Assembly: GCA_946811185.2 (NCBI GenBank)
Contig: OX328098.1
Span: 43,401,650-43,465,649, forward strand
Source: Hippopus hippopus
Taxonomy: Eukaryota; Mollusca; Bivalvia; Cardiida; Cardiidae
Direction: 5' to 3'
DNA length: 64,000 nucleotides
Shown: positions 1-10,100 of the stretch, piece by piece
How positions within the stretch are numbered: the first letter of the stretch is position 1
Layout of the letters: every line of letters begins with the position of its first letter
Program-made: the position numbers and the translations under genes
The notes under the pieces: generated by a model
The model's input: only the letters and a program-made list of their open reading frames with translations
What the model was told of the DNA's origin: nothing
The model's database searches: none

Positions 1-480
1 TGGATTTCAAGGGACGTGAAGTACGGCATACTGAGGCGTAAGCGTGGCATAACCGCTTCGTTAGCACGACGTTCCTTTCTTATGTGCAGCCTTGACATTG
101 CGTAAATACGGCGGTCACCGACGGAAAACGGCTCTGCTCACTTCGTTGCTGTCGTTCGTTCAAAAGAAGTCAAACCTTTCATCTTAACCAATACGTTCGC
201 GTGACGTAATAAGTGTTCGAGCTACGTTCCTGCGGCGTCACTGCTGCGTTGTTTTCGCTTTTATGGCGTATGTGTGACGTAAGCATGGCGTATCGGAGCT
301 GCTACGTTTTTGCTACGTATTTTTAAGTGCGGACTTAAAGAAACGTCGCACCTCCGCGTACAAGGAGATCGTGCTACGTACCAAAGAGTATTAGCTACGT
401 AAGTTGACGTTACTGCAGCGTTGTCGTGGCGTTCCTTTCTTATCGCGATACGCCGTACATACGCAAGCCGATACGCAATA
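1..480. repeat. CpG-rich degenerate short-motif repeat
   Basis: This stretch is much richer in CpG than anything else in the window. Near-identical short words recur on both strands: GCGTA, TACGT, GCTACGT, and CGTTCCTTTCTTAT (at about 70 and 430). No open frame of note crosses it. It looks like a decayed simple-motif satellite or a transposon end rather than a promoter, because the first visible exon of the neighbouring gene is an internal one. An unmethylated CpG island cannot be excluded. Confidence 0.5.
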
Positions 481-490
481 GTGAGAGAGC

Positions 491-521
491 GTCTTAAGAA
501 TGGTTGGTAAATACGGACCCT
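491..521. repeat. Terminal fragment of MITE family F
   Basis: The words TCTTAAGAATGGTTGG and TAAATACGGACCC match the ends of the family F elements at about 56370-56575 and 61865-62045. Only one end is recognisable here. Confidence 0.4.
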
Positions 522-610
522 GTACTCTACTATCTGGGCTACCGGTACGGCGATCTGAAAATACGAAGCATTTCTAAAACAAAATGTTAGGAAGTTTTAT
601 TTTTTTACAG

Positions 611-1051
611 CTCTTGCAGAGACAACAGTCCGTAGCAAGCATAGAAGAAGAACATTTAGGGAGTATTCATTTTAGCCTAGATTTTAGCACAGATACCAAC
701 TTGCTCACAGTCCATCTTATCGAAGCGGAAAATCTCGTGTCGCGAGACTTTAGTGGGACGGCTGACCCTTATTGCAAACTCTGTTTATTGCCATGCCGAC
801 GAACATATTTACAGAGTAAAGTGCACAGAAAGACAACTAATCCGGTGTTTGACGAAGAGTTTATTTTCGAAATTCCGGAAGCGGAAGCTCTTTCTGATCA
901 GACGCTTGAAATACTAGTCTATGACTATGATCAATTTTCCCGCCATGAGTGTATCGGTCAGGTCAAAGTACCTTTAGTGAATGTGGATTTGAGACAGCAG
1001 CAGACATTGTGGAAACCGATCACCCACACAGAGGAGAAAAAGACCAAAGAT
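611..1051 (+). CDS. SYT: Synaptotagmin-family protein, C2A exon
   Basis: This internal exon encodes a C2A domain, a calcium- and phospholipid-binding beta-sandwich of synaptotagmins, which act in vesicle trafficking and exocytosis. It follows a pyrimidine tract ending in ACAG at 610 (an alternative CAG ends at 619) and stops at the donor GAT|GTAAGT, so both ends are in phase 0. The Met codon at 584 lies before the acceptor and is probably not the start; upstream exons with the N-terminus and membrane anchor lie outside the window. Visible marks are LVSRDFSGTADPY (loop 1), KVHRKTTNPVFDEEF, and VYDYDQFSRHECIG (loop 3). Four of the five usual calcium-binding aspartates are present and the fifth is Glu. 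The pattern recalls the Syt15/Syt17 group, but C2A loop 3 is also close to Syt1, so the paralogue is uncertain. Confidence 0.9.
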
Positions 1052-1084
1052 GTAAGTAAACATTTCTACTAACTCGAGTTCAAT

Positions 1085-1225
1085 TGGGCTCGTAATCACG
1101 AACCATTCTGGATTGCATCTAAACCATTCAGTTGAGCCAGTCAGAAATTGCGTTACTTTAAAATTTAGAAAGCTGCTGAGAATGACGAAGAATATGACTG
1201 CGAATGGTTGGTAAATACCGGAAGG
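1085..1225. repeat. MITE family F, decayed copy
   Basis: Inverted ends share ACCATTC and GAATGGTTGGTAAATAC with the copies near 56.4 and 61.9 kb. The interior has AAATTGCGTTACTTTAAAA, as in the other copies. Confidence 0.5.
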
Positions 1226-1477
1226 ATAAAAAAAATGGTTAGTGAAATACAGTCTTTCTTATGTCAGTCAGCCGATCATGGGGCGTTAGCAACAGTTGCA
1301 GTTCAGGCATACACAGAACCAAGTCGGAGTTTGGTTAATGGGGTCTCTTGTAGAGCTTCTCTTACCTAGGAATGCGTGTACTAGACTTAAATTGATCCAC
1401 GAATGGGTTCCTGCTTGAACTTTCATTTTTGCTAAAAAATGTTGAAACCATTTGAAATAAAAGCCTGTTTTTCAAAA

Positions 1478-1712
1478 AGCCTAAACTCTTTACCAACCGA
1501 TAAAAAATGAAACTCGAGCAAATTGAAAGCAATTGTAGACGACAACTTAAATGTAGCTTAAACGATGATTTCTGTCTTTGATAGGATAGACAACACTGGG
1601 GGAAAAGGAGAAATTGCTGGTTACCAGCATTTTCTTCTATTCCCACAATGTTTTCAAACGCCTTCTTCTTCGTGCAAACTCGAAATTGTGTGGTAAAGGG
1701 TAAAGAAAGAAA
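1478..1712. repeat. MITE family A copy
   Basis: The left end reads AACTCTTTACCAACCG and the right end TTGTGTGGTAAAGGGTAA. An internal stem (about 1590-1660) pairs GGAGAAATTGCTGG with CCAGCATTTTCTTC. It is an imperfect copy in intron 1 of the synaptotagmin gene. Confidence 0.75.
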
Positions 1713-1948
1713 CGCCATTTTAAGTTAAGCAATTACACTAATAAAGTAAGCTTAGTTGCACAGTAATTTAAAAAAAAAAATGATTCATGGGCTCAGACCC
1801 AGATCACATGGTTACCTAAGGGCCAGCTTCCCTAGGGTCGTTAAAACACAGGGTTATACGTTAACTGGTAAACCATTGTATGTAATGTTATCGGTTGGTT
1901 TAATGATACCCTTCTGATATATTTCATGTTTGTACACTTTTGTTGCAG

Positions 1949-2066
1949 ATAAATCAAGGGGAGTTAATATTCTCCCTCGGATACCTGTCTAGTGCCGAGA
2001 GACTGACTGTCGTTATCATGAAAGCCCGAAATTTACGTCACTGCGAGGAAGGAAAAATTACTATGG
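1949..2066 (+). CDS. SYT: Synaptotagmin-family protein, linker and start of C2B
   Basis: This 118-base exon starts in phase 0 after TTGCAG and ends ATG G|GTAAAG, leaving one base for the next codon. It encodes about 39 residues: a short linker (INQGELIF) and the first strands of C2B (SLGYLSSAERLTVVIMKARN), which match the family pattern of a hydrophobic strand followed by an LTV.I.KA.NL strand. The leftover G joins AT of the exon at 9535 to give the Asp of DPYVKV, an exact phase match that supports both junctions. The loop-1 segment LRHCEEGKITM has no Asp where calcium-binding C2B domains carry their first one. Confidence 0.9.
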
Positions 2067-2340
2067 GTAAAGACCAACGACTGTTTTATTCTGTTACGAC
2101 AACTATCTAAACAGGACCCTATTCAGATTTTTATAATCAAGCAAAGCTTCAAAATATTTCTACACTGAATTTAGTGAGGCAACAGCTTGCACGCCATTAA
2201 AATATGATACAGAAGTGTCAAAAAAAAATATTCATTGTATTTTCTTGATAGGATATATAGCTACTGAGGGTATTTGAATATTGTGCAACAGCATTTTGCA
2301 AAGGTTATGCCACATGATCAATAGCACGTCTATTATAATT

Positions 2341-2602
2341 GGCCTGCAACACGCGAAAAGGGGCATTCAGACAATTGCGTAAAGTGTCGTCTCGGATCAG
2401 CCTGCGCAGTCCGCGCAGGCTAATCCGAGACGACACTTTACGACTACATTTAGCTTTTATCCTACAGTAGACTTGCGCAAAACAGAAAATTATATAAGAA
2501 CGGAAAGTGTCGTTTCGGATCAGTCTGCGCGGACTGCACAGGCTGATCCGGGACGACATTTTACGCAAATGTCCGAATGCCCCTTTTCGCGTGTTGCAGG
2601 TC
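2341..2602. repeat. MITE family D, complete copy
   Basis: The ends are long inverted repeats starting GGCCTGCAACACGCGAAAAG and finishing CGCGTGTTGCAGG, about 60 bp each. Each inverted repeat carries its own hairpin: one centred near 2413 (CAGCCTGCGCAGTCC / GCGCAGGCT) and one near 2535. Frames open across this copy (both strands) are by-products of the palindromes, not genes. Confidence 0.85.
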
Positions 2603-3160
2603 ATATGAGGTCGTATTCAAATAAACATGCTGACGTCATTTCTGATATCATTGAAAATAGGCGGAGTTCTAAATTGCAAAACGGCCATCTTGTTATATTA
2701 AACGATAAAATTGAACCTATTTACTGATTTCAACTGTGTAGCTTTCTTTAGGCTTCCAAATAAAAACTACAATTTGTGGTATTCACCAGTGTTTCACTTA
2801 AATAAAAAAGATTCACTGCGGAAGAAATTGAATAGGCCTTTCTAAACAGTTTATCAGCTGCATCTTGTACGTTGTTTTTCTTTTTCTTATACAATTTTGG
2901 CATGTATTCTTTATGACACGTGAACTTCAAATGACCTGTCTTAATGGCCACCTCTGTTAAGCAAGTAATCTGTATTAAGAAAGCATAAATTTAGTCCAAA
3001 AGATGGCAAATATGTTTAAATGTAAGTGTATTTAGTTTAGTTTAAAGGTATCATATTCAACAGCATGAAATACAAGTTTACGAATGAAAACACAATCATG
3101 ACAAATTTACTAAAGAAAAGGATAAGAATAAAAGCTTAAAGTGTATTTAGAATTATGACC

Positions 3161-3406
3161 GAGCCATGCTCTGGCTAAAAGGAACGTAATACTTCTTCGT
3201 AATGCATTTTACCAAACAAGTCATCACGTGATCATGGGTCCATAAAGTCTGTTTTGTCGAACAACTGGCTGAATCATGAGGTAAACTGGTCCTTGGACAT
3301 GAAGAAAATTGACCGATAGCTGAACAGTATGGCGGACTGCACAGGCTGACCTGGGTGAATACTTTTTGCAGATGTATGAAGCCCCATTTTCACAGAGCAT
3401 GGCTCA
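3161..3406. repeat. MITE family C copy
   Basis: The ends are GAGCCATGCTCTGG and CAGAGCATGGCTC. The interior has the family's ATGCATTTTACCAA and TCATGAGGTAAACTGG words, and a weakened hairpin around 3335-3355 (GGACTGCACAGGCTGACC). Confidence 0.75.
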
Positions 3407-3820
3407 TGTATTAAGCAATCACCTGTTTTAAGCGGGCACATTGGATTGTCCCTTTGGTGCTGAAAACAGGTTGGGCTTTACACTATCATGGCAACCAATC
3501 TATTCAGGCACTTATCAGCTTGGACCGTCCTGTAGTTTGTTATTACAGAAACCCCGCCGTAGAAATGAACTCATGAAACCTAGGAAAGACTTGAAATAGT
3601 TAGCTGTCACCGTGATATAACATAAGCACTGTTAAAAGCGGTGCAGGATACTATTCTGACAAGTTAAAAGTGAATTTTATCGCTTTCGTTCCGTTTCGAG
3701 TTTGCCTTTCTACAAATATGAGCTATGTATTTGCTGAAAGAGAGCTACAAAAAGCTGATTTATTTATAGCATTCTTATATCTGACAGGCGAGAGCTGTAA
3801 ATCCAATTAAGCAGCTTCCA

Positions 3821-4036
3821 TTAATCCTTACCCCACTATAAGAAACCTTAACACGTCTTTGCGGACAGCATAGATCAAGATCAGACTGCACAGAACGTGC
3901 AGTCTGATCTTGGATCTACACTGTCCGATTTATTGAGAGACATTCTTGTAAAATACAGCAATGATATTGCCATATTTACTCCTTCTTATACTGCCTGAAA
4001 ATGTTCACCTCATTTGATCAACGCTCTAAAGGAATA
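3821..4036. repeat. MITE family B copy with mismatched stem arms
   Basis: It begins TTAATCCTTA and carries the AGATCAGACTGCAC / GTGCAGTCTGATCTT core (about 3878-3912). The left outer arm reads GGACAGCATAGATC, while the right reads GATCTACACTGTCC. These are arms of two different subfamilies, so the outer stem is mispaired. Confidence 0.65.
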
Positions 4037-4475
4037 AGACATAAAACTGCAGTAATCAAATTCTCTCGCTGATATAGTCACGTGATTTAATATCGACAAT
4101 GTCATACGCTGCAGAACTCTCGTAGGAATGGAGGGAAAAAAAGACGAATTGCGGTTGTTTCCTTTTATGTGGCTTCGAAATTGTCTGTTACGTTATCCAA
4201 AACCACTTTGAATGTCTCTTATGACAGTATCGGGAATTCTTTCAACCAGTAAACAAACGAATGATCGTTATGTCATATACGGCAACTCGATTTTTTGACA
4301 GAATTTCGGAGAGTTGTTTATGTAATTGAGTTGGGGCTTCTTTCGTGTCTCGGTGGTTTATGTATTTTATTTGTAATCAGAAATTCCTGGTGCATACCAA
4401 GCTTGCGACACATGACACCTAGAGTGGCACTTGGGTAGACATTGACGAGCGGAGCCTAGTTATTGTGAAACACAG

Positions 4476-4525
4476 GAAGGCAAAGAACGTGCAGTCTGAT
4501 CTTGGATGTTGGCTGTCCGCTTATT
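4476..4525. repeat. MITE family B fragment
   Basis: Only one stem arm, AACGTGCAGTCTGATCTTGG, and a short flank GGCTGTCCGCTTATTG remain. Confidence 0.5.
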
Positions 4526-4605
4526 GCCAGACAGTCTGACAAAAGCACCCCGAAATTGTAATATCTGCATCTTCAGTACTGATTGAGAACGTCTGTTTCG
4601 TTCAT

Positions 4606-4834
4606 TTAACCCTTTACCTGACGACAAACTTTAAGCCTTGTCCAAACTGAGAGCATTTGCAGACGACAATTTCAATGTGGCTCAAATGGTGCAGCTATTC
4701 TTTGATAGGTTAGAAAAAAATGTGGGAAAAGGAGAAAATGCTGGTTACCAGCATTTTCTCCTTTTCCCACAATGTTTTCAAAAAGCTTCTTTCCCAGGTT
4801 CGTTAAGAAACGGCATTGTACGGTAAAGAGTTAA
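4606..4834. repeat. MITE family A, complete TTAA-bounded copy
   Basis: It runs from TTAACCCTTTACCTGACG to GGTAAAGAGTTAA. The internal stem at about 4718-4778 pairs GGGAAAAGGAGAAAATGCTG with its exact complement around a small loop. TTAA at both ends fits a piggyBac-like target duplication. Confidence 0.85.
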
Positions 4835-4914
4835 CATAATAACGTTTACAGGTCGATAGTTTAGGGCATCCAAGACTTGTATCTGTTTAGTAATTCATTT
4901 GGTGCCAAATAAAT

Positions 4915-5160
4915 GATTCATGCGCCATGAAAAGGTGGTTAAATGCATTTTCAAAAAGTATTGACACATGTCAGCCTGCGCAGTCCGCGCAGGCTGACAC
5001 GAACCGAAACATGTTGCAATTCGTAAATTTTCTTCACGTACAAGGATCATTCTGCCTCATGGTTCAGTCTGTTGTTACAGGCAAGGAAGTTTATAGATCT
5101 ACATTATGTGACAACTTGCTAGGTATAATGCATTACCAAGATTTTCACAGAGCGCCTGTC
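4915..5160. repeat. MITE family C copy, inverted
   Basis: The hairpin TGTCAGCCTGCGCAGTCC / GCGCAGGCTGACA lies at about 4968-4998. The rest follows the family C consensus in reverse (ATTTTCTTCACGTACAAGGA, TAATGCATTACCAAG). The ends are degraded. Confidence 0.7.
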
Positions 5161-5770
5161 AAATGTATAATTAATCTAATTTCGAGCTGCATATTTTTCT
5201 GCCATATAATGGACCCATTGGCCATTTTCATAAATCGAATAGCGGACAGTGTAGACACACGATCAAAATGCACATGCTGCGCTGTCTAAACCTTGAGTAA
5301 CAATCCCCTTAATAGCACCTGATGCCCTCCTTAGAGTCCAAAGCTTCGATAAACACACATGTTACGAAGCGAAACCGCAATTTTGGTCCCTTGGTAGTTT
5401 TTAAACTTGAACATTATCGTAGAATCTGCCTTTTATATTAAAATTAAAACAATTCAGACATCTCGATTTGAGACTTAACTTCAAAAAGCAGACGATTAAA
5501 GTATCAAGTTGCTCATTTGATACCAAAGATTAAATTTGTAGACTGTCTATAAAAGACATATTTAATAAAATAAGTCGCTTTAGAAAAGAAGCAGATAAGG
5601 AAAGTATGACAGTATAGCGTCATGTTTGAATGTTTTTTTTTTTAGCCGATTTTAAAAAGTATTTCAATTTTATATCAAATTTCTCGCGTTTAACAACACT
5701 TTCCTAGTGTCTCTATACCAGTTAAAATTTTACGTTTGGTGCTTTCTAAAGGAATCAGTTAGGGATAATA

Positions 5771-6824
5771 CACGGGTAGGAAACATTTATATTCAGAGCC
5801 AATGGCTCTGACGAGAAAATGTTGTGTTGGTCTTCCGTTTTTGAAAATGTCGGCTGAAAAACAACCAAAAACAGGTAAGCTTGTCAGTATTTGTAATCAT
5901 GTGTTCTTATGTCTTTGAAATTCCGAAAAAGGAGAATGTCATGCAATGCTCTGGTCTTTCAACGTGTTTTCTACACTGCGGAAAGTTGTAACAAGTGTAC
6001 GATGTTGTCTGAATCATTTGTGGCGTGGGTTGACCTTAGCTAAAATAATACGTCACGGACCTAAATTAAGTCTATTATTGCCATATAATTGGTAATTAAA
6101 AGAGAGTCTTGCTGTCCCAAAAGCGTGAATTAATGTCTTGAAATGTTACATTCACTGTTGGTAAAGAATTGAAAAGAAATAGCACAAAAATTATGAAAAT
6201 AAAGAAGGGCTCCGATAATGTGGACCGGCTCTGAATATGTAAGTCGGCACCGAGTGATGAGGGCTTCCTTTCAAAAATTTAGTTTTCTGTAAAAATTTAC
6301 TAAGGAAGTAGGCTTTGTTTTTTCGTTATTACCTTTTAGTCCAAAATGTAGTACTTTTGTTGGATGGAACATGACCGAATTCATGAAAATACAAAGGACT
6401 GGTATTGTCACGACTGAAAAATCCTGTCGAGCATTAGTCTATCTGACTTTTGAAAATACTTTTGTGTAGCTTTTGATTAACAGAATGGTCTATACATGTA
6501 TATAGCATTTGTTATGCTTTCGTCGTAAGTGCAGCCCACATGTAAGCAAAAAAATGAAAAATATTTGGCATCTTCGGAAGACTATCTGGTCTTGAAACAG
6601 TCATTAAAAAGCTCCGTAGTGTAGAAAACACGTTGAAAGACCAGAGCATTGCATGACATTCTCCTTTTTTGGAATTTCAAAGACATAAGAACACATGATT
6701 ACAAATACTGACAAGCTTACCTGTTTTTTGGTTGTTTTTCAGCCGACATTTTCAGAAATGGAAGACCAACACAACATTTTCTCGTCAGAGCCATTGGCTC
6801 TGAATATGAAGTTTCCTACCCGTG
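5771..6824. mobile_element. 1.05 kb DNA transposon with TIRs of about 213 bp
   Basis: The arms 5771-5984 and 6612-6824 are inverted repeats with only scattered differences; both ends begin CACGGGTAGGAAAC. Each arm contains a palindrome, AGAGCCAATGGCTCT, followed by an ATG frame (MALTRKCCVG...) of about 23 codons. That frame runs into AAACAG|GTAAGC, a good splice-donor match. In the right arm an extra A shifts the frame just before the donor. The centre (5985-6611) shows no transposase. The flanks do not show a clear target duplication. It looks like a non-autonomous or internally deleted cut-and-paste element; the superfamily is not identified. Confidence 0.75.
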
Positions 6825-6846
6825 AAAATTAACTTTAATATTTTTG

Positions 6847-7105
6847 ACGCCCGCCAGGGTAGCTCAGAGATTAGCGTATCTGTCTCGTGACCTGGCGGTT
6901 GCTGGTTCGATACCCGGTTAGGGGAAACTTTTTTTCCGGCGATTTTTCGCCTCTGATGCTTGTGAGAAAAGTAGTCAGTGGCTCGGAAAGAAAGTTGTGT
7001 TAGTACTGGTGTGAGAAGGCCAGGCAACACATTCGTAGGTGCACTGACCGCCGTGATATGACCTAAGCTGTTAAAATGGCGTTGAACTCCAACTACAAAC
7101 AAATA
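6847..7105 (+). mobile_element. tRNA-derived SINE (type 1)
   Basis: The tRNA-like head has an A-box-like TAGCTCAGAGATTAGCG and a B box GGTTCGATACC (about 6903-6913), the internal RNA polymerase III promoter. The body (GTCAGTGGCTCGGAAAG, ACCGCCGTGATATGACC) is shared with the inverted copy at 50212-50460. It lies just outside the long-TIR element. Confidence 0.75.
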
Positions 7106-7329
7106 TAGCTTAGACAGAACACTATAATGATATAAACGCTAAATTATCACGCGATTTGCCACTCCGGAATTTGGCATCGAATAAAACGTTTCTGAACGAT
7201 TCGGGAAGGGAAATGATACTCTCCATCATTGGTCCAACACTATTATACTGTGTACACAGGGGCAACTACTTTTCGTCAATGACTATATCTATGTAGGACG
7301 TCCAAACCAAACAGATTACTATTCCTTTA

Positions 7330-7523
7330 TTAACCCCTAGGCTGCTAGGCGCGACTCAAAGACCTTTTGCGGACAGTCTAGATCCAGATCAGAATGCAAA
7401 GAACGTGCAGTCTGATCTTGGAGATATTTTCCCCTCAAAAATACCTTTGGAATAGCAACATCTGGGTTTTTACGATCGGCTTCAAATTTTTATTTCCCTT
7501 ATTTAGTAGTTCAAAGGTGAAGA
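7330..7523. repeat. MITE family B copy
   Basis: It starts TTAACCCCTAGGCTGCTAGG and keeps the CAGAATGC / GTGCAGTCTGATCTTGG stem in weakened form. The right stem arm lost its outer part, and the right end lacks a clean TTAA. Confidence 0.7.
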
Positions 7524-7604
7524 ATAATAATTGAAGGCAGGATGGTTCATGAGAACGGCCCCTGAGGTCAAGTATGATTGTAAGCCCTGACAATCGATCG
7601 ACTA

Positions 7605-7824
7605 TTAACCCTTATAGTACCTGTCATAGCTATTGTTACCCGTTCGGTTAGTGTAGATCAAGACCAGACTGCACAATATGTGCAGTCTGATCTTTGATTT
7701 ACACTGGTCGCTTTGCTGAGACGTTTTTGGCAAAAGCAACTTTAGTGTTACAATTACATGAATCTGATTTTTTAATTATAAACTCAAAATGTTTGTAGGG
7801 CTTATTCGTTGTTTTAGGCGTTAA
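7605..7824. repeat. MITE family B, divergent copy
   Basis: It starts TTAACCCTTATAGTACC. The core stem is AGACTGCACAATATG / TGCAGTCTGATC. The probable right end is a TTAA at 7821-7824. Confidence 0.6.
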
Positions 7825-8152
7825 AATGTACCGAGAAAGTGCTCATTCGTGTCATAAGAAAAAGCCTAAAATGAGTACAGTTTTTCACAAGAAGATTATA
7901 GAGAAGCAAGCAATGCGGTTTGCAGAAGAAAAAACAAACATTGCAGGCGATGCACGCGGTAATTACGTTTCGTCTATTTAGATTCGCAACAATGCTGAGT
8001 TTCTGGGGCTACTGTCGTGTTTGCACTCGGTTTGTGAGAACATTTGGTTTTGAAGGATACATAGGGTTTGACATAAGTTGGTATTTGAGATAAAATTTAA
8101 TTAAATCAGTCTAACAAAATATTCGATGAGTCTCTGGTGAGCTTAATAAAAT

Positions 8153-8415
8153 GAGTCATGCTCTGGCAAAAGAGGGCTTAATGCATCTCCGTAAGGCATG
8201 ATACCAAGTATTTCATCATAAGTAATAGTGGATTCATATAATCAATTTTGTACAACAACCGACTGAATCATGAAGTAGACAGGTCTTTTGACATGCAGAA
8301 AACTTACCAATAGCAAAGAGTATCGACACGGGTCAGCCTGCGCGGACTGCGCAGGCTGACCTGGGTCGATACCTTTTGCAGATGCTTTAAGCCCCATTTT
8401 CACAAAGCATGTCCC
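8153..8415. repeat. MITE family C copy
   Basis: The left end is GAGTCATGCTCTGGC and the right end CACAAAGCATG. A long perfect hairpin, CAGGTCAGCC-type, sits at about 8327-8372 with the arms TCAGCCTGCGCGGAC / TGCGCAGGCTGA. Confidence 0.75.
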
Positions 8416-8459
8416 AACGACTTTGATACAATTTTAAATCAAATCCAACGAATGTCTGA

Positions 8460-8564
8460 TTCTTTTTATCACAACGGTTACCTTCATTTTCTCTCCCTCC
8501 CACAACTTTTTTCATAAGAACAATGACTTCCCCGAGAACTCGGGATTGTGTGGTAAAGAGTTAA
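8460..8564. repeat. MITE family A, truncated copy
   Basis: Only the right half is left, ending GGGATTGTGTGGTAAAGAGT and TAA. The stem partner is missing. Confidence 0.5.
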
Positions 8565-9364
8565 ATCACAAAAAAACATTAATCTTTAGACAAATGATAG
8601 TTGTAAGAAGATACCACTGCGAACATGAACAACTTTCAAAGTCTCATATAATGAAAAAAAGAAATCGGATTCACAAAAACCACAGAAATCGTGGAGAGAA
8701 GCTCGTGAATCACTTTTGTCTAATCAGTTTTGAAATACTGCCGTGAATGTAAAAATCTCTCAAGAGAGCACGCACTTGACAGGAAGAATATAATCAAATT
8801 TGCATGTTTCCACAAATGGCGTTTACTTGATTAGTTCTAAAACTGCCCAAAGGAATGTACGATTTCAGTGCAATTGTTTGAGGTTTTTGCGATTTCAGTG
8901 CTTTTTTTGTCGGAATGCTTACCGACATGTCGTAAGTTGACGATACAAGCTAAGAATGTATTATAAGATTGTGCTGTCTGATGTCGTATGTCCAATGTCC
9001 CCAAAAGACATTTAAGCTGTACCTGTCGAAATGGGGTTAACCTTGAATCGTTTGTTGTCGACTGGAACACTTTGGTTTTTTGCTGCGTTTGGCGTTTCGA
9101 TTTAATTTGCTTTTGATATGATTTCCGATAGCGTTCACACCATGTTGTTCAATACTAACATTGTTCTCGCCAATTTTATTTCTTAATTCGGCAATATTTC
9201 AACACCTTGACTTTTCTTTTTTAATTGTGCGTGCGTCTTTTTTAAATCCTCACTTTGACTGGAAAGAGATTTTTATTCATAGATTAACGTCTCTTCAGTT
9301 TCTCACTTAAACCTGTGTTTTAGTTTCTAAATGGAGGTAAATATATAAGGTCTAAAATATTTGG

Positions 9365-9480
9365 ATTACTCTTTGAAAGGGTAAAAAACTTCGTGGGAAA
9401 AGGAGAAAATACTACTTACCAGCATTTTCTCCATACCTCATAACTGAGCTTTTCAAAGGCAAGTTTGGTAAACACTTTAC
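9365..9480. repeat. MITE family A fragment just upstream of the C2B exon
   Basis: The stem GGGAAAAGGAGAAAATACT / CAGCATTTTCTCC lies 60-150 bases before the splice acceptor at 9534. Both outer ends are degraded. Confidence 0.6.
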
Positions 9481-9534
9481 TTGCCATTTTATGATTTACC
9501 TTGAGACTTACGCTTAATGTTTCTTGTTTTTCAG

Positions 9535-9836
9535 ATCCTTATGTTAAAGTAACACTACATTATGGCAACGGAAAAAAGGTGAAAAAGAAGAAAACATCAA
9601 CAAAACACAACGTGTTTACACCAGTCTGGAACGAGGCCTTGACCTTTAACTTGCCCAAAGAACATCTACAAAGCTCGATTGTAGAAATCACGGTGTATCA
9701 CGACAACAAAATGGGAAATGATGAACTTCTTGGAAAGATTAAAGTCTCGCGTGATGTTGACGGTGACGAGAGAATTCATTGGGACGAGATGGTGTCTGGT
9801 AGAAGTGCTGTTGCTCGATGGCACCAGCTGAAATAA
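9535..9836 (+). CDS. SYT: Synaptotagmin-family protein, C2B terminal exon
   Basis: This terminal coding exon follows TTGTTTTTCAG. The split codon G|AT gives the Asp of DPYVKV. It encodes the rest of C2B: a basic patch GKKVKKKKTSTK (the polybasic strand that binds phosphoinositides in this family), TPVWNEALTFNLP, VEITVYHDNKMGNDELLGKI, and the tail HWDEMVSG...VARWHQLK before TAA at 9834-9836. The WHQL tail is a hallmark of synaptotagmin C2B. In loop 3 the usual D.D is replaced by H.N (YHDN), so calcium binding by C2B is unlikely. Confidence 0.92.
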
Positions 9837-9837
9837 A
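9832..9837 (+). terminator. Possible poly(A) signal overlapping the stop codon
   Basis: AATAAA overlaps the TAA stop of the synaptotagmin frame. Cleavage here would leave a very short 3' UTR; another AATAAA lies at 11241. Which one is used cannot be told from sequence. Confidence 0.25.
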
Positions 9838-9961
9838 CGAAATACATGTCTTGCTGTCGTGCTCAATCGTCTGAAACTGTAAAGCTCTCGGAAACGTCGT
9901 GCAGGCCTTAACCTTGGGTTAATCAATAGGATATCTATTGATAAAGGTAGACTAGCTTCAT

Positions 9962-10100
9962 TTTCACCCTTTATCAAGCAGTCCCGAGTTTTAAAGACCC
10001 TGGGGAAGAAGGTGTATGAAAACATTATGAGAAAAGGAGAAAATGCTGTTGACAAGTATTTTCTCCTCTTCCAACAATGTTTTCTACCCTTCTAAAGTCA
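9962..10100. repeat. MITE family A, partial copy
   Basis: TCACCCTTTATCAAGCAGTC opens the copy. The stem GAGAAAATGCTG / AGTATTTTCTCC is at about 10030-10070, and the right third is missing. It probably lies within or just after the synaptotagmin 3' UTR. Confidence 0.6.

Larger units (their letters stand above)
1052..1948 (+). other. Synaptotagmin gene intron 1
   Basis: This 897-base intron has a GTAAGT donor and a TTGTTGCAG acceptor. It contains a decayed family F MITE (about 1085-1225) and a family A MITE (about 1478-1712). No additional exon was seen. Confidence 0.8.
2067..9534 (+). other. Synaptotagmin gene intron 2 (7.5 kb, repeat-filled)
   Basis: This long intron runs from donor GTAAAG to acceptor TTGTTTTTCAG. 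It holds MITEs of families A, B, C and D, the long-TIR element at 5771-6824 and a SINE at 6847. The stretches 2610-3160, 3407-3820, 5300-5770 and 8565-9360 are AT-rich with no recognisable feature. No intervening exon was found, and the direct phase match across it suggests none is needed. Confidence 0.8.

Noticed and set aside
584..610. Met codon at 584 as the synaptotagmin start
   Set aside because: It precedes a clear pyrimidine tract and AG acceptor at 610, and a C2A domain would then lack the usual N-terminal region; the exon is more likely internal.
2305..2727. Open frames on both strands across the family D element (also 51645-51923, 53786-54192)
   Set aside because: They follow the hairpin arms and recur in each copy with shifted frames. 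The peptides are palindromic artefacts (SRISLRSPRRLIR-like) without family resemblance.
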